Shown piece after piece: positions 36,189 through 45,295 of a stretch of 64,000 nt of DNA (its first letter is position 1; each line of letters starts with the position of its first letter). Below the pieces are notes generated by a model. It was not told the DNA's origin, made no database searches, and was given only the letters and a program-made list of their open reading frames with translations. The DNA lies in assembly GCF_030252425.1 (NCBI RefSeq), contig NZ_CP126994.1, forward strand, positions 2,971,001 to 3,035,000, given 5' to 3'. Source of the DNA: Acidisoma sp. PAMC 29798 (GTDB lineage Bacteria > Pseudomonadota > Alphaproteobacteria > Acetobacterales > Acetobacteraceae). Both the position numbers and the translations under genes were made by a program.

Positions 36189-38000
36189 ATGAACGCCATC
36201 TCCAAGCCATCAAACGGCGCCTATACCGTCATCGACCACACCTATGACGTCATCGTCGTGGGCGCGGGCGGCGCGGGATTGCGCGCGACCCTCGGCATGG
36301 GCGCGGCCGGTTTGAAAACCGCCTGCATCACCAAGGTCTTCCCCACACGCAGCCACACGGTTGCAGCCCAGGGCGGCATCGGCGCCGCACTCGGCAATAT
36401 GGGTGAGGACGACTGGCGCTGGCATATGTACGACACCGTGAAGGGGTCCGACTGGCTCGGCGACCAGGACGCCATCGAATACATGTGCCGCAATGCCATT
36501 CCGGCGATCTATGAGCTGGAGCACTTCGGCGTGCCCTTCAGCCGCACCGAAGACGGCAAGATCTACCAGCGCCCGTTCGGCGGCCATATGAAGGAATACG
36601 GCAAGTCGCCCGCGATGCGCGCCTGCGCCGCCGCGGACCGCACCGGCCATGCCATTCTGCACACATTGTATCAGCAGAGCCTGAAGCATGATGTGGAATT
36701 CTTCGTTGAATACATCGCCCTTGACCTGATCATGGACGAGGATGGCGCCTGCCGTGGCGTCATGGCCTGGAGCCTCGAAGACGGCTCGATGCATCGTTTT
36801 CGCGCGCAATCCGTGGTGCTCGCCACGGGCGGCTACGGCCGCGCGTATCAAAGCTGCACCTCAGCCCATACCTGCACGGGCGACGGCAACGGCATGGCGA
36901 TCCGCGCCGGCCTGCCGATGCAGGACATGGAATTCGTGCAGTTCCACCCGACCGGCATCTTCAGTGCGGGCTGCCTGATCACCGAAGGCGCACGCGGCGA
37001 AGGCGGATACCTCACCAATAGCGCCGGCGAACGCTTCATGGAGCGTTACGCCCCGACCGCGAAAGACCTCGCCAGCCGCGATGTCGTCTCGCGCTCGATG
37101 ACCATCGAAATCAATGAAGGTCGTGGCTGCGGTCCCAACAAGGACCACATCTTGCTGCATTTGGAGCATCTGGGCGCCGATCTGCTGCATGAGCGCCTGC
37201 CGGGCATTTCCGAAACGGCGCGGGTGTTTTCCGGCACCGATGTGACGAAGGAGCCGATCCCGGTGCTGCCAACGGTGCATTACAACATGGGCGGCATCCC
37301 CACGAATTATCATGGCGAAGTTCTGTCCCCCACGCCTGAAAACCCTGACCGGGTCGTGCGCGGGCTGATGGCGATTGGCGAATGCGCCAGCGTCTCGGTC
37401 CATGGCGCCAACCGCCTCGGGACCAACTCTTTGCTCGACCTCGTGGTCTTCGGCCGCGCCGCCGCCCATCGCGCCGCCGAGACGCTGCAAAGCGGTGCAT
37501 CACAGGCGCCGCTGCCGCCTAAGGCCGGCGAAGCCTCGCTCGATCGTTTCGATGCGGCGCGCTACGCCAAAGGCAGCACGCGCGTGTCTGAGCTTCGCGT
37601 CGATCTCCAGCGCGCCATGCAGGCCCATGCGGCGGTGTTCCGCAGCTCCGCCAGCCTCACCGAGGGCGTGCGCAAGGTGAAGAAGTCCTGGGATGGGCTG
37701 AGCGACATGGGCGTCACTGACCATAGCCTGATTTGGAATTCCGACCTCGTCGAGGCGCTGGAGCTGCAGAACCTCATGGGCAATGCGATGGTCACGATGG
37801 TCGGCGCCGAGGCACGCACCGAAAGCCGTGGCGCCCATGCGCATGACGATTACCCGAACCGCGACGACGTCAATTGGATGAAGCATACGCTGGCCTGGTG
37901 CGACGCGGCAGGCGACGTCAAGCTCGGCTATCGGCCGGTCAAGATGCAGACCCTGACCAACGAAGTCTCGGTCTTTCCGCCCCAAAAGCGCGTCTACTAA
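36189..38000 (+). CDS. sdhA: Succinate dehydrogenase flavoprotein subunit
   Basis: Catalytic subunit of 603 residues oxidising succinate to fumarate in the TCA cycle. FAD binding is seen in [16 protein letters not shown] and the covalent FAD histidine in [14 protein letters not shown] (about residue 56). Active-site blocks include [29 protein letters not shown], read as [22 protein letters not shown], and [19 protein letters not shown]. Length matches the family. ATG 36189 follows GAAACGAGGCTACG. A short leftover frame separates it from sdhD. Confidence 0.98.
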   Translation: MNAISKPSNGAYTVIDHTYDVIVVGAGGAGLRATLGMGAAGLKTACITKVFPTRSHTVAAQGGIGAALGNMGEDDWRWHMYDTVKGSDWLGDQDAIEYMCRNAIPAIYELEHFGVPFSRTEDGKIYQRPFGGHMKEYGKSPAMRACAAADRTGHAILHTLYQQSLKHDVEFFVEYIALDLIMDEDGACRGVMAWSLEDGSMHRFRAQSVVLATGGYGRAYQSCTSAHTCTGDGNGMAIRAGLPMQDMEFVQFHPTGIFSAGCLITEGARGEGGYLTNSAGERFMERYAPTAKDLASRDVVSRSMTIEINEGRGCGPNKDHILLHLEHLGADLLHERLPGISETARVFSGTDVTKEPIPVLPTVHYNMGGIPTNYHGEVLSPTPENPDRVVRGLMAIGECASVSVHGANRLGTNSLLDLVVFGRAAAHRAAETLQSGASQAPLPPKAGEASLDRFDAARYAKGSTRVSELRVDLQRAMQAHAAVFRSSASLTEGVRKVKKSWDGLSDMGVTDHSLIWNSDLVEALELQNLMGNAMVTMVGAEARTESRGAHAHDDYPNRDDVNWMKHTLAWCDAAGDVKLGYRPVKMQTLTNEVSVFPPQKRVY

Positions 38001-38010
38001 GGAGCCTCCG

Positions 38011-38793
38011 ATGGCAACCTTCACTCTTCCGAAGAATAGCAAGGTCGTCGAGGGTCAGCGCTACAAGGCGCCTGCCGGGGCGAAGCGCGTGAAGGAGTTC
38101 CGTATTTATCGCTGGAACCCCGATGACGAGAAGAACCCGCATACCGACGTCTACGAGATCGACCTCGACGATTGCGGCCCGATGGTTCTGGACGCGCTGA
38201 TCAAGATCAAGAACGAAGTCGATGGCACGCTGACCTTCCGCCGCTCTTGCCGCGAAGGCATCTGCGGAAGCTGCGCCATGAATATCGACGGCACCAACAC
38301 CCTCGCCTGCCTCAAGCCGATCGAGGATGTGAAAGCCGCCGTCCGCATCAATCCGCTGCCGCATATGGCCGTGGTCAAGGACCTCGTGCCTGACCTGACC
38401 CAGGCCTATGCCCAGTATCGGAGCATCGAGCCCTGGTTGCAGTCCGAAACTCCGCCCCCGCCCGATGCCGAGCGGCTGCAAAGCGTGGAGGAGCGGTCCA
38501 AGCTCGACGGTATGTGGGAATGCATCCTGTGTTTCTGCTGCACCACCAGCTGCCCGAGCTATTGGTGGAACGGCGACCGCTATCTGGGCCCAGCCGTGCT
38601 ACTGGCGGCCTATCGCTGGATCGCCGATAGCCGCGACGAGCACACCGGGGACCGGCTGGATGCCTTGCAGGACCCCTTCAAGCTCTATCGCTGCCACACC
38701 ATCATGAACTGTGCCGAAACCTGCCCCAAGGGCCTCAACCCAGCGCAGGCGATCGGCGAGATCAAGAAGCTGATGGTGCAGCGCCAGGGCTGA
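38011..38793 (+). CDS. sdhB: Succinate dehydrogenase iron-sulfur subunit
   Basis: Electron-transfer subunit of 260 residues. The 2Fe-2S cysteines are in [21 protein letters not shown] (split as CREGICGSC and NTLAC), the 4Fe-4S cysteines in [16 protein letters not shown], and the 3Fe-4S cysteines in [17 protein letters not shown]. Starts ten bases after the sdhA stop with GGAGCC before ATG 38011. Last gene of the sdh operon; a phosphatase gene follows 22 bases downstream. Confidence 0.98.
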   Translation: MATFTLPKNSKVVEGQRYKAPAGAKRVKEFRIYRWNPDDEKNPHTDVYEIDLDDCGPMVLDALIKIKNEVDGTLTFRRSCREGICGSCAMNIDGTNTLACLKPIEDVKAAVRINPLPHMAVVKDLVPDLTQAYAQYRSIEPWLQSETPPPPDAERLQSVEERSKLDGMWECILCFCCTTSCPSYWWNGDRYLGPAVLLAAYRWIADSRDEHTGDRLDALQDPFKLYRCHTIMNCAETCPKGLNPAQAIGEIKKLMVQRQG

Positions 38794-38815
38794 CGCGCCC
38801 GTCGCGGTTCTGATC

Positions 38816-39478
38816 ATGTTCAAGGGTGACATCGGCACGCCGCGTGGGCGCGCCTGGGCTTGGTCCGACGCGACCTTCGTCGATCACGGCATCTTCCGGC
38901 TCGTCTGGTCGAACTGGGCCGAGGTCGTGCCCGGCCGCCTCTATCGCTCCAATCACCCGCATCCGTGGCGGCTGGCGGCCGCCCAGCGCAAACTCGGCAT
39001 CAAGACGCTGATCAACCTGCGCGGCCCCCGGTTTTGCGGAGCGGACGCACTGTCGCGGGAAGCGGCAGCGAAGCTCGGCCTGCATCATATCGATATGGCC
39101 TTCGAAAGCCGGGGCGCGCCGCATAAGGAGCGCATCCTGCGCTTTGCCGCGATCGTCGACACGCTCGTTGAACCTGCGCTGATGCATTGCAAATCAGGCG
39201 CCGATCGCACGGGTCTCGCCGCCGGGCTCTATCTTCTCTTCAAGGGCGGCAGCAGCGTCGATGCACTGAAGCAACTGTCCTGGCGGTTCGGCCATTGGAG
39301 CAGCGCGCGTACCGGCATCCTTGACGCGTTTTTCCGTCGTTATGCTCAAGACGCCGAAGGCCGGATTTCGTTCCTGGATTGGGTCAGGACCGAATATGAT
39401 GAGGTCGCCCTGAAGCGGGATTTCGTCGCCGGAGGCCTGTCCGCCTTCGTGGTCGATCGTGTTCTTCGACGCGAATAG
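38816..39478 (+). CDS. Tyrosine/dual-specificity protein phosphatase family
   Basis: Phosphatase of 220 residues with the cysteine-dependent P-loop HCKSGADRT (about residues 124-132) and upstream LYRSNHPHP and TLINLRGP motifs as in the tyrosine phosphatase/cyclin-like superfamily of alphaproteobacteria. No signal peptide. It lies 22 bases after sdhB on the same strand, but a metabolic link to succinate dehydrogenase is not established. Substrate unknown. Confidence 0.85.
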   Translation: MFKGDIGTPRGRAWAWSDATFVDHGIFRLVWSNWAEVVPGRLYRSNHPHPWRLAAAQRKLGIKTLINLRGPRFCGADALSREAAAKLGLHHIDMAFESRGAPHKERILRFAAIVDTLVEPALMHCKSGADRTGLAAGLYLLFKGGSSVDALKQLSWRFGHWSSARTGILDAFFRRYAQDAEGRISFLDWVRTEYDEVALKRDFVAGGLSAFVVDRVLRRE

Positions 39479-39545
39479 GGTTTCCTTTCGCGGCGAGTGG
39501 TCCTAGTCCGACACTTGCATCCACTCGATGAGCACGATCCCATAA

Positions 39546-40460
39546 ATGGACGACCTTCATCCGGCCGCAGCGGGACGAACCGCGATCAACTTGGCCGCGA
39601 GCAGCATTCTCGTCGGCATCATCGTGCTGGCACTCAAGGGTGTCGCATGGTGGATCACGGACAGTTCCGCGCTTTATTCCGATGCGCTGGAAACCGTCGT
39701 AAATGTTGCCAGCGCCGCCGTCGCCTTCTGGACGCTTCGGGTGGCCGCCAAGCCTGCCGATCACGACCATCCTTTCGGACACGACAAGGCTGAGTTCTTC
39801 TCGGCCGTCGTCGAGGCTGTGCTCATCATCCTGGCCGCCGTCTCCATCCTGCATCATGTCTGGTTGAACTTCCGCCACGGCCATGCGCTGACGGAACCGC
39901 TCGACGGCATGGCCATCAACGTGGTGGCGACGGTCATCAACGCGGGTTGGGCCTGGGTTCTGCTGCGCGCCGGGCGTCGCCTTCGATCGCCGGCGCTGAT
40001 TGCCGATGGACGCCATCTATATTCGGATGTCGTGACCTCGGGCGGCATTTTGCTCGGCCTCGTCCTCGTTCTGTTGACGGGAACACTGTGGCTCGATTCG
40101 GCTCTGGCCGCGGCGACGGCGGTTTATATCCTGTGGGCGGGCATTCGCATGCTGCGCCTGTCTTTGAGTGGACTGATGGATGCGGCGCCGGATGAGGAGA
40201 CTTTGGACCGCATTCGCCACATCGTCGCGACCCATGCCGATGGTGCCCTGGAAGCGCATGACCTGCGCACGCGGCAGGCGGGGCGCCTGACCTTCCTGCA
40301 ATTTCATCTCGTGGTGCCGGGCAAGATGCCGGTCGATCAGGCGCATGACATCTGCGACCGGATCGAAGCCGCCTTGAAAGCCGAAATGGAGGGTCTGATC
40401 GTGACCATTCATGTCGAGCCAGAACTCAAGGCGAAGCATAAGGGCGTCGTGGTTCTCTGA
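39546..40460 (+). CDS. Cation diffusion facilitator (CDF) metal transporter
   Basis: Inner-membrane zinc/iron/manganese exporter of 304 residues with about six helices and a C-terminal cytoplasmic domain (ending VTIHVEPELKAKHKG). Metal-site motifs: SALYSDALETVVN (aspartate in helix 2), HDHPFGHDKAEFFSA, and DGRHLYSDVVTSGG in helix 5. The HPFGHDKAEFF block is the family signature. Metal specificity is not certain. Confidence 0.92.
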   Translation: MDDLHPAAAGRTAINLAASSILVGIIVLALKGVAWWITDSSALYSDALETVVNVASAAVAFWTLRVAAKPADHDHPFGHDKAEFFSAVVEAVLIILAAVSILHHVWLNFRHGHALTEPLDGMAINVVATVINAGWAWVLLRAGRRLRSPALIADGRHLYSDVVTSGGILLGLVLVLLTGTLWLDSALAAATAVYILWAGIRMLRLSLSGLMDAAPDEETLDRIRHIVATHADGALEAHDLRTRQAGRLTFLQFHLVVPGKMPVDQAHDICDRIEAALKAEMEGLIVTIHVEPELKAKHKGVVVL

Positions 40461-40685
40461 CGGACCAATCGCGTCAGCGTGTCACGCCGCCATGTCTCGG
40501 CCATCGCGCGGCAATAGTTTTGCCCTGGATTGGGCCTTTAACAAGGCATTGAAACCGACGCCTGTGCGAATTCTGCACGTCGCTCAGGCGCGCGGTCATG
40601 GGGTGCCGAAAGCCCAGGACGCACCATGTTCGTGCCCTGGGCTTGTGCCCGTTGCGTGTGTCATCGTGATGAGGAGACCATCGAT

Positions 40686-40949
40686 ATGAGACTGAAATTG
40701 ACCGCCCTCGCGGCCATTGCCGGGCTGGGTTTGCTGACCGCCTGCACCGATCCCTATAGCCCCGGTCAGCGCGCGCTTGGCGGCGCCGCCATCGGCGCGG
40801 GCACGGGGGCAGTGATCGGCGGCATCACCGGCGGCGGACAGGGCGCCGGCATTGGCGCCTTGATCGGCGGCGCCGTGGGTGCCGCGGGTGGCGCCGCCAC
40901 CACCCCGCAACGCCCCAGGCCCCGTTACTACAACAATAACGGCTACTGA
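40686..40949 (+). CDS. Glycine-zipper lipoprotein
   Basis: Small protein of 87 residues starting at ATG 40686 after GAGGAG. MRLKLTALAAIAGLGLLTAC is a lipoprotein signal with the lipobox LTAC, modified at C20. The mature part is nearly all glycine and alanine with GxxxG spacing (ALGGAAIGAGTGAVIGGIT, GAGIGALIGGAVGAAGGAA), a glycine zipper that inserts in membranes. It likely sits in the outer membrane or periplasm with a structural role. A hairpin terminator follows seven bases later. Confidence 0.85.
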   Translation: MRLKLTALAAIAGLGLLTACTDPYSPGQRALGGAAIGAGTGAVIGGITGGGQGAGIGALIGGAVGAAGGAATTPQRPRPRYYNNNGY

Positions 40950-40955
40950 TAAGCC

Positions 40956-40981
40956 GAGGCCCGATGGCGACATCGGGCCTC
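40956..40981 (+). terminator. Hairpin terminator after glycine-zipper lipoprotein gene
   Basis: GAGGCCCGAT (40956-40965) pairs with ATCGGGCCTC (40972-40981) as a perfect 10-bp stem around GGCGAC, followed by CCCTTTACAG. It lies between convergent genes (the lipoprotein gene and the small gene at 40985) and could serve both. Confidence 0.75.
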
Positions 40982-40984
40982 CCT

Positions 40985-41221
40985 TTACAGTCGAAGGTCC
41001 ATCAGCGTGGGCATGCCGTGGCCAAGCCCCACGCCTGCCAATCGCCCGCCATCATGGGCGGAAATCATAATCATATCCCCTGTGGTGAGCATGTCGCCGG
41101 CATCAGAGAAGAAACCCTGGCCACTCACCGCATCGAGTGGGTCTTCCCGGGCGCTATAATGCCACAGCGTGAAGCCATTCGCGTAGGCAAGAACACAGAG
41201 ATCGCGCAATACGAAGGCCAT
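40985..41221 (-). CDS. Small protein of unknown function
   Basis: Protein of 78 residues starting at ATG 41221 with GAGGA nine bases upstream. The opening MAFVLRDLCVLAYANGFTLWHYSARED and central DAGDMLTTGDMIMISAHDGG look like a compact beta-rich domain, here MAFVLRDLCVLAYANGF then TLWHYSARED. The pattern resembles small proteins of unknown function known from alphaproteobacteria, but no family name can be given. Its end abuts the shared terminator. Confidence 0.65.
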   Translation of the reverse strand: MAFVLRDLCVLAYANGFTLWHYSAREDPLDAVSGQGFFSDAGDMLTTGDMIMISAHDGGRLAGVGLGHGMPTLMDLRL

Positions 41222-41270
41222 GGACGTGCATCCTCTAAAGCGGTAGGACTTTCGTCCTCATCGCGATTGA

Positions 41271-41732
41271 CTAGGAAATTATGCCGAGAGACCGTAGCGG
41301 CCACTCCAGGCGTTCAGTCGCCTCGCGCCACAGCCGCGAATCGGACCGTTCGTTCGGCGCATCCGCGCGCGGCGGCCGCCCCCGATGGGCCCAGATGCGC
41401 AAGATGCGGGCGTGACGGAGGTCGATCCGGCGGCGGCGATACAGGGTGTCGAGGCACCGCACCACTTCAATCGGCTCGCAAATGCGAGATACCGCCCGGC
41501 CCGATCCGTCACCCACTTCGGCCGCATCCCCTAAGGCCTTGATCGTCCAGATGATGCATTCCTCGACATCCCGAAAAGGAACGCCCCGTCGCTGCACGCC
41601 GGTCGGTCTGGAAGTGACGGCCGCATCATGGCCAAGCCCATGCCGCACCGTCGCAGATCCACGCGACCCCTTCGCCCCGGGCGGAGCTTGGGCCGCCCGC
41701 GGCAGGGTTGTCATCGGCTGTCTATGACTCAT
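41271..41732 (-). CDS. Conserved hypothetical protein, about 150 residues
   Basis: A 153-codon frame with start ATG 41732. The N-terminal third is low in recognisable structure; the rest (VEECIIWTIKALGDAAEVGDG, CLDTLYRRRRIDLRHARILR, LWREATERLEWPLRSLGIIS) has the helix-rich, arginine-rich look of a real cytoplasmic protein. It is divergent from the S24 regulator gene. No named domain recognised; whether the first ATG or a later one is used is unclear. Confidence 0.55.
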   Translation of the reverse strand: MSHRQPMTTLPRAAQAPPGAKGSRGSATVRHGLGHDAAVTSRPTGVQRRGVPFRDVEECIIWTIKALGDAAEVGDGSGRAVSRICEPIEVVRCLDTLYRRRRIDLRHARILRIWAHRGRPPRADAPNERSDSRLWREATERLEWPLRSLGIIS

Positions 41733-41831
41733 GCTCAGTTCCGATTTTTGGGGTGCAATGGTGCCGACTGGCGTCGGATGTCTTGCTGGGATGCCAAGAT
41801 CCCCAGAAACGCTCGATCATATCGTTTCTAA

Positions 41832-41859
41832 TTGGCAACATTAATGGCGTGGGTGCCAA
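41832..41859. promoter_or_regulatory. Inverted repeat upstream of the S24-type regulator
   Basis: TTGGCA (41832-41837) and TGCCAA (41854-41859) form a 6-bp inverted repeat 16 bases apart, 82 bases before the start of the S24-type regulator and in the divergent gap with the hypothetical gene. A third TGCCAA lies at 41793. It is a possible operator for autoregulation; pattern and position only. Confidence 0.35.
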
Positions 41860-41940
41860 GTTTGCAACCATAAAATAGGGAAAGGTTCTCATTTTGTGGT
41901 GCATGATCGATCATCCCGGCGCGGAATCATGGAAACCTAA

Positions 41941-42585
41941 ATGCGGCACGAGGATATCTGGCGAGCGATCGACACCCTTGCGGCGGAGCGGGGCCTCTCG
42001 GCGTCCGGCCTCGCGCGGAAGGCGGGACTTGATGCCACAACCTTCAACCCCTCCAAGCGATCGACGGCGGATGGGCATGCGCGCTGGCCGAGCACCGAAA
42101 GCGTGTCGAAGGTACTGGAAGCGGCCGACGCCACTTTGGAGGAGTTCGCCACCTTGGTGAGCGGCGCCCGCGCCTTGCCGGCGGGATCACGCCCCATCAC
42201 CCGGCGATTGCCCCTGATCGCCCTCACTCAGGCGGCGCTGCCCAGCTATTTCGATGAAGCCGGCTACCCCGTTGGAACGGGGTGGGACGAGGTCGGGCTT
42301 CCGGAAGTCAGCGACCCGCATGCCTATGCGATCGAGGTTGGGGGCGACTCGCTGGAGCCGGTCTACCGCGACGGCGATATCGCCATCGTCTCCCCCCTCG
42401 CGCCGATCCGGCGCGGCGACCGGGTGGTGATCAAGGATCGGAAAGGGCATGTCATGGTGAGGGAAATCGCGCGCCGATCTGCCCGGCGTGTCGATGCGCG
42501 GTCGCTCAATCCCGCCCGAAGCGATATAAGCTTGCCCTTGGAGGCCATTGCATGGATGCACCGAATCGTGTGGGTCAGCCAATGA
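41941..42585 (+). CDS. S24/LexA-like HTH transcriptional regulator
   Basis: Protein of 214 residues: an N-terminal helix-turn-helix (DTLAAERGLSASGLARKAGLD, TESVSKVLEAADATLEEFATL) and a C-terminal S24 peptidase fold. The catalytic serine is in IEVGGDSLEPVYRDGD and the lysine in GDRVVIKDRKGHVMVRE. An Ala-Gly pair about 29 residues before the serine (DEAGYP) could be a self-cleavage site, but cleavage is not proven. Family members are LexA/CI-like repressors. ATG 41941 follows an AT-rich stretch. No prophage genes are nearby, so it is probably a chromosomal stress or metabolite regulator. Confidence 0.83.
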   Translation: MRHEDIWRAIDTLAAERGLSASGLARKAGLDATTFNPSKRSTADGHARWPSTESVSKVLEAADATLEEFATLVSGARALPAGSRPITRRLPLIALTQAALPSYFDEAGYPVGTGWDEVGLPEVSDPHAYAIEVGGDSLEPVYRDGDIAIVSPLAPIRRGDRVVIKDRKGHVMVREIARRSARRVDARSLNPARSDISLPLEAIAWMHRIVWVSQ

Positions 42586-42639
42586 CAACCAGCCCATGAA
42601 CCCCTTGGCCATGATTTAAGCTTGAAAGAATCGACCCAC

Positions 42640-43365
42640 ATGGGGCGTATGCCCCGCCAACCGACAGCTGTGACGCCCGACTTGCTGCTCCGGGCCTATC
42701 GCGCCGGTCTCTTTCCGATGGCCGAGACGCGGACGAGCTTCCGACTCTACTGGCTCGATCCGGAGCACAGGGGTGTTCTGCCGCTCGATCATTTTCACCT
42801 GCCACGCCGGTTGCGGCGGACGGTCCTATCTGACCGCTATCGCGTGACGACCGATGCCGCCTTTGACGCTGTCATCAGCGCCTGTGCCGAGTCCGGCCCA
42901 ACACGGTCCGATACCTGGATCAACCCGGCCATCGAACGTCTGTTTCGCGGGCTTCATGAAATGGGCCACGCCCATAGTGTGGAGTGCTGGCTGGGCGATG
43001 ACCTCGTGGGCGGGCTCTATGGCATGGCAATTCGCGGTGCCTTCTTCGGTGAAAGCATGTTCTCCCGCGCCCGAGACGCCTCCAAGGTGGCGCTTGTGCA
43101 TCTCGTGGCGCGCCTGCGCATGGCGGGCTTCACGCTGCTGGACACGCAGTTCGTGACCAGCCATCTGGCGCAGTTCGGTGCCATCGAAATTCCACGCGAG
43201 CTGTATCGTCGTCGCCTCGCCGAGGCATTGGAACAGCCGGCCCTCTGGCCCGAGAGGCCCGAGAGTAACGCCTTACGCCGTGCCATCGAAGACATCGGTG
43301 AGGAGCCATTATGCCCAGAGACTCAGGACGCGGACATTCAGGACTCCGGGGACTTATCCGACTAA
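42640..43365 (+). CDS. aat: Leucyl/phenylalanyl-tRNA--protein transferase
   Basis: N-end rule enzyme of 241 residues that adds Leu or Phe to proteins with N-terminal Lys or Arg, marking them for ClpAP. Family motifs: [57 protein letters not shown] (read as TWINPAI and GHAHSVECW), [19 protein letters not shown] and [24 protein letters not shown] 42640 or 42649 are the likely starts; TTG 42622 is possible. It overlaps the next gene by 55 bases. Confidence 0.95.
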   Translation: MGRMPRQPTAVTPDLLLRAYRAGLFPMAETRTSFRLYWLDPEHRGVLPLDHFHLPRRLRRTVLSDRYRVTTDAAFDAVISACAESGPTRSDTWINPAIERLFRGLHEMGHAHSVECWLGDDLVGGLYGMAIRGAFFGESMFSRARDASKVALVHLVARLRMAGFTLLDTQFVTSHLAQFGAIEIPRELYRRRLAEALEQPALWPERPESNALRRAIEDIGEEPLCPETQDADIQDSGDLSD

Positions 43366-44000
43366 CGTCCGTGGCGGCGATCGGCCTCATGGCCTTGGCG
43401 GCGCTGAGCCTGCCGGCGCGGGCTCAGGACTATCCGAGCATCGTGCCGATGCGCGACGCGAAGGTCGTCTACAGCGTCACCAGCACCTCCACCGGACCGA
43501 TGCGGATCGAGGTCTTCGCCCAGCCGGCGACGCAGACCTTGCGCGTGCAGCTTGATGGTCAGCAGGACTATCTGCTGGTCGATCGCGGCCAGGAGCAGGC
43601 GATGCTCGTGGCCCCCGACAAGGGTATGGTCTTCGTCGTGCCGACGAACGGGATGCTGCACCGCCAGCTCGACCGCAGTTCCGGGCTTCGCTTCCAGCGC
43701 GCCGGCAGCCGCATGATCGCAGGATCGGAATGCACGGTGTGGCGCCTGGAAGGCCCGAGCGGCCGAGGGGACGCCTGTGTGACGCAGGACGGTATCCTTC
43801 TGGCCGGTGAGGGCCATGGCGACAGGCCGAACGACCAGGGCCAGGTGCCCGCCGGCAAGCTGATCGCGGTCAGCGTCGATTATGATCCGCAGCCGCCGGA
43901 ATTCTTCGAGGCGCCGGACGGACTACCGCAGGTCAATCTGCCGCCAGCCATGCTCGCCGCCATGGTGCCCGGCCTCGCCGGTCTCGTGCCGCCGCAGTGA
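43311..44000 (+). CDS. Exported protein of unknown function
   Basis: Protein of 229 residues starting at ATG 43311, directly after AGGAG (spacing five). A long twin-arginine-poor signal region ends with [18 protein letters not shown], cleavage near ARA-QD. The mature domain ([60 protein letters not shown]) is a beta-rich fold of the DUF4412-like kind, with a C-x12-C pair. Translation is coupled to aat by overlap. Function unknown. Confidence 0.75.
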   Translation: MPRDSGRGHSGLRGLIRLTSVAAIGLMALAALSLPARAQDYPSIVPMRDAKVVYSVTSTSTGPMRIEVFAQPATQTLRVQLDGQQDYLLVDRGQEQAMLVAPDKGMVFVVPTNGMLHRQLDRSSGLRFQRAGSRMIAGSECTVWRLEGPSGRGDACVTQDGILLAGEGHGDRPNDQGQVPAGKLIAVSVDYDPQPPEFFEAPDGLPQVNLPPAMLAAMVPGLAGLVPPQ

Positions 44001-44003
44001 CAC

Positions 44004-44082
44004 GGCGGATAACGCTGCGCTCATCCGCCCTATAATAGGCACCACCCGTAGGGCGGAAAAGCGCAGCGCATTCCGCCACTAC
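44004..44082. repeat. Pair of dispersed hairpin repeats
   Basis: Two related hairpins follow the stop of the 43311-44000 gene. The first is GGCGGAT (44004-44010) pairing with ATCCGCC (44023-44029) around AACGCTGCGCTC. The second carries GTAGGGCGGAAAAGCGCAGC (44048-44067), identical in reverse to the copy after asd, with GGCGGAA (44052-44058) pairing with TTCCGCC (44071-44077) and outer GTAG/CTAC. The vapC stop lies 45 bases further. Confidence 0.75.
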
Positions 44083-44127
44083 CCGCCATCGATGCTAGGG
44101 GCAGGGTACCGCTCAACAAGCGGACGG

Positions 44128-44517
44128 CTAAGCTCCACGCGATCGGATCAGCACGATCTCGAAGCCGGAAAGGCCCATCCAAATCGCATCAGCGGTGACG
44201 ACGGAGGCTTCGCGCAACCGGCCGAGCGCCAGGCAGGCGCGATCCCCGAGGGAAAGGCCTGCCGATCGGGTCACCCTTCGTAACTCGCCGACAATGTACG
44301 CTTGGTGACTGCCAAAATCGATGACCTCGACACCGAGGTCTTCGACCACAGATCGTGCATCGCCAAGCGACATGCCGCGCTCACAGAGCTTCGAGATGAC
44401 TTCCGCAAGATTGACTGCAGATAAAAGTGCGCCGGGAAGAGTCGCCTTCACAGTTTCGGCGCCTGGCTCGTCTAAAAGCAGAGCCAGAACAGCGGAACTA
44501 TCCAGAACGGATATCAT
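44128..44517 (-). CDS. vapC: PIN-domain toxin (VapC type)
   Basis: Ribonuclease toxin of 129 residues. The PIN-domain acidic residues are in place: D6 (VLDSSAV), E39 (NLAEV), D92 (LSLGDRACLAL) and D110 (VVTADAIW). Such toxins cleave tRNA or rRNA and stop growth when the antitoxin is lost. Its ATG overlaps the antitoxin stop by four bases, the usual translational coupling. Confidence 0.92.
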   Translation of the reverse strand: MISVLDSSAVLALLLDEPGAETVKATLPGALLSAVNLAEVISKLCERGMSLGDARSVVEDLGVEVIDFGSHQAYIVGELRRVTRSAGLSLGDRACLALGRLREASVVTADAIWMGLSGFEIVLIRSRGA

Positions 44518-44780
44518 TCACGATCGGCGGCGGCGCGACGCTCGGCGATCAACTCGTCCACCACGCCCGCTCCGTCCGGAATGCAGCGGCGAACCATGGC
44601 CTGAGCACGGCGGATCGCGGCATCGAGGGGTTCGAGAACGACCGTTCCATCGACCAAACGCGCGACAAGGCTGCCGCCGCCTTGGAGGCCGAGTTCCGCC
44701 CGCATATTCGCTGGGATCACCACGCGACCATTGGGGGCAAGGGTCAGGTTGGCTCGGAGTTGTTCAGCCCCATGTGTCAT
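44514..44780 (-). CDS. vapB: AbrB/MazE-type antitoxin
   Basis: Antitoxin of about 88 residues: an N-terminal SpoVT/AbrB swapped-hairpin DNA-binding domain (LTLAPNGRVVIPANMRAELGL) and a C-terminal toxin-binding tail rich in charge (RRAQAMVRRCIPDGAGVVDELIAERR). ATG 44780 is preferred; GTG 44798 would put part of a promoter box inside the gene. It is expected to neutralise VapC and to repress the operon. Confidence 0.88.
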   Translation of the reverse strand: MTHGAEQLRANLTLAPNGRVVIPANMRAELGLQGGGSLVARLVDGTVVLEPLDAAIRRAQAMVRRCIPDGAGVVDELIAERRAAADRE

Positions 44781-44816
44781 GCAGAGTTTATGTGACACTT
44801 ATCAATAAAATGTCAA
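44774..44816 (-). promoter_or_regulatory. vapBC promoter with inverted-repeat operator
   Basis: Read leftward, TTGACA (44816-44811) and ACATAA (44793-44788) are 17 bases apart, a good sigma-70 promoter. The operator candidate is GTGTCA (44798-44793) and TGACAC (44779-44774), a perfect 6-bp inverted repeat that overlaps the -10 box and the antitoxin start codon. Repression by the VapBC complex at such a site is the standard mode. Transcription would start next to the ATG, so the mRNA may be leaderless. Confidence 0.6.
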
Positions 44817-44819
44817 TTT

Positions 44820-45224
44820 CTAACCGCCGACCTGGGCGATCCAATCCTGGAGATTGTAGTAGTTGCTGATGCGGGCGACCTTGCCGTCCCGCAGGGTGAA
44901 GAAGGCGCCCGCCGGTAGGACGTAGGTCTGGCCGGTGGCCTCAGGCAGGCCGTCATCGCTGGCGATATAAGCGCCATGGACCATGAATTCGGCGGCACCG
45001 CGGTCCGGCGTGGCGCCCGCCATGATGACGATATCCTCCAGCCGCTCGCGGTAGCAGCGCGTCATATGATCCACGAAATGGCCAAAGGCCTCACGCCCCA
45101 CCTGCCGCTCGCCCTGGTTGATGTCATGGGCGACATCCTCCGTCAGCAGCGCCAGGAACGCCGCCTTATCGCCGGCATTGAAGGCCGCGTAGTAGGCCTC
45201 GATCACCTTGGTCGTCTCGTCCAT
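44820..45224 (-). CDS. SnoaL/NTF2-like ketosteroid isomerase-related protein
   Basis: NTF2-fold protein of 134 residues ([21 protein letters not shown], then [22 protein letters not shown], then [23 protein letters not shown]). The family holds isomerases and binding proteins of unknown substrate. ATG 45224 follows GAGGAAAGCGAGC. It lies immediately upstream of vapBC on the same strand but is a separate unit, and is divergent from glyQ. Confidence 0.85.
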   Translation of the reverse strand: MDETTKVIEAYYAAFNAGDKAAFLALLTEDVAHDINQGERQVGREAFGHFVDHMTRCYRERLEDIVIMAGATPDRGAAEFMVHGAYIASDDGLPEATGQTYVLPAGAFFTLRDGKVARISNYYNLQDWIAQVGG

Positions 45225-45295
45225 GCTCGCTTTCCTCGCCTTGCCCTGATCAGGTGGGGGCCGTAATGGAGTGGCCCCGCAGCCTTGGCGAGGCC

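Noticed and set aside
41271-42585. Prophage remnant around the S24-type regulator
   Set aside because: No integrase, structural or replication genes lie nearby; flanking genes are ordinary chromosomal ones.
45225-45295. T-box or glycine riboswitch upstream of glyQ
   Set aside because: The gap is too short and has no T-box or glycine aptamer sequence; alphaproteobacteria rarely use T-boxes.
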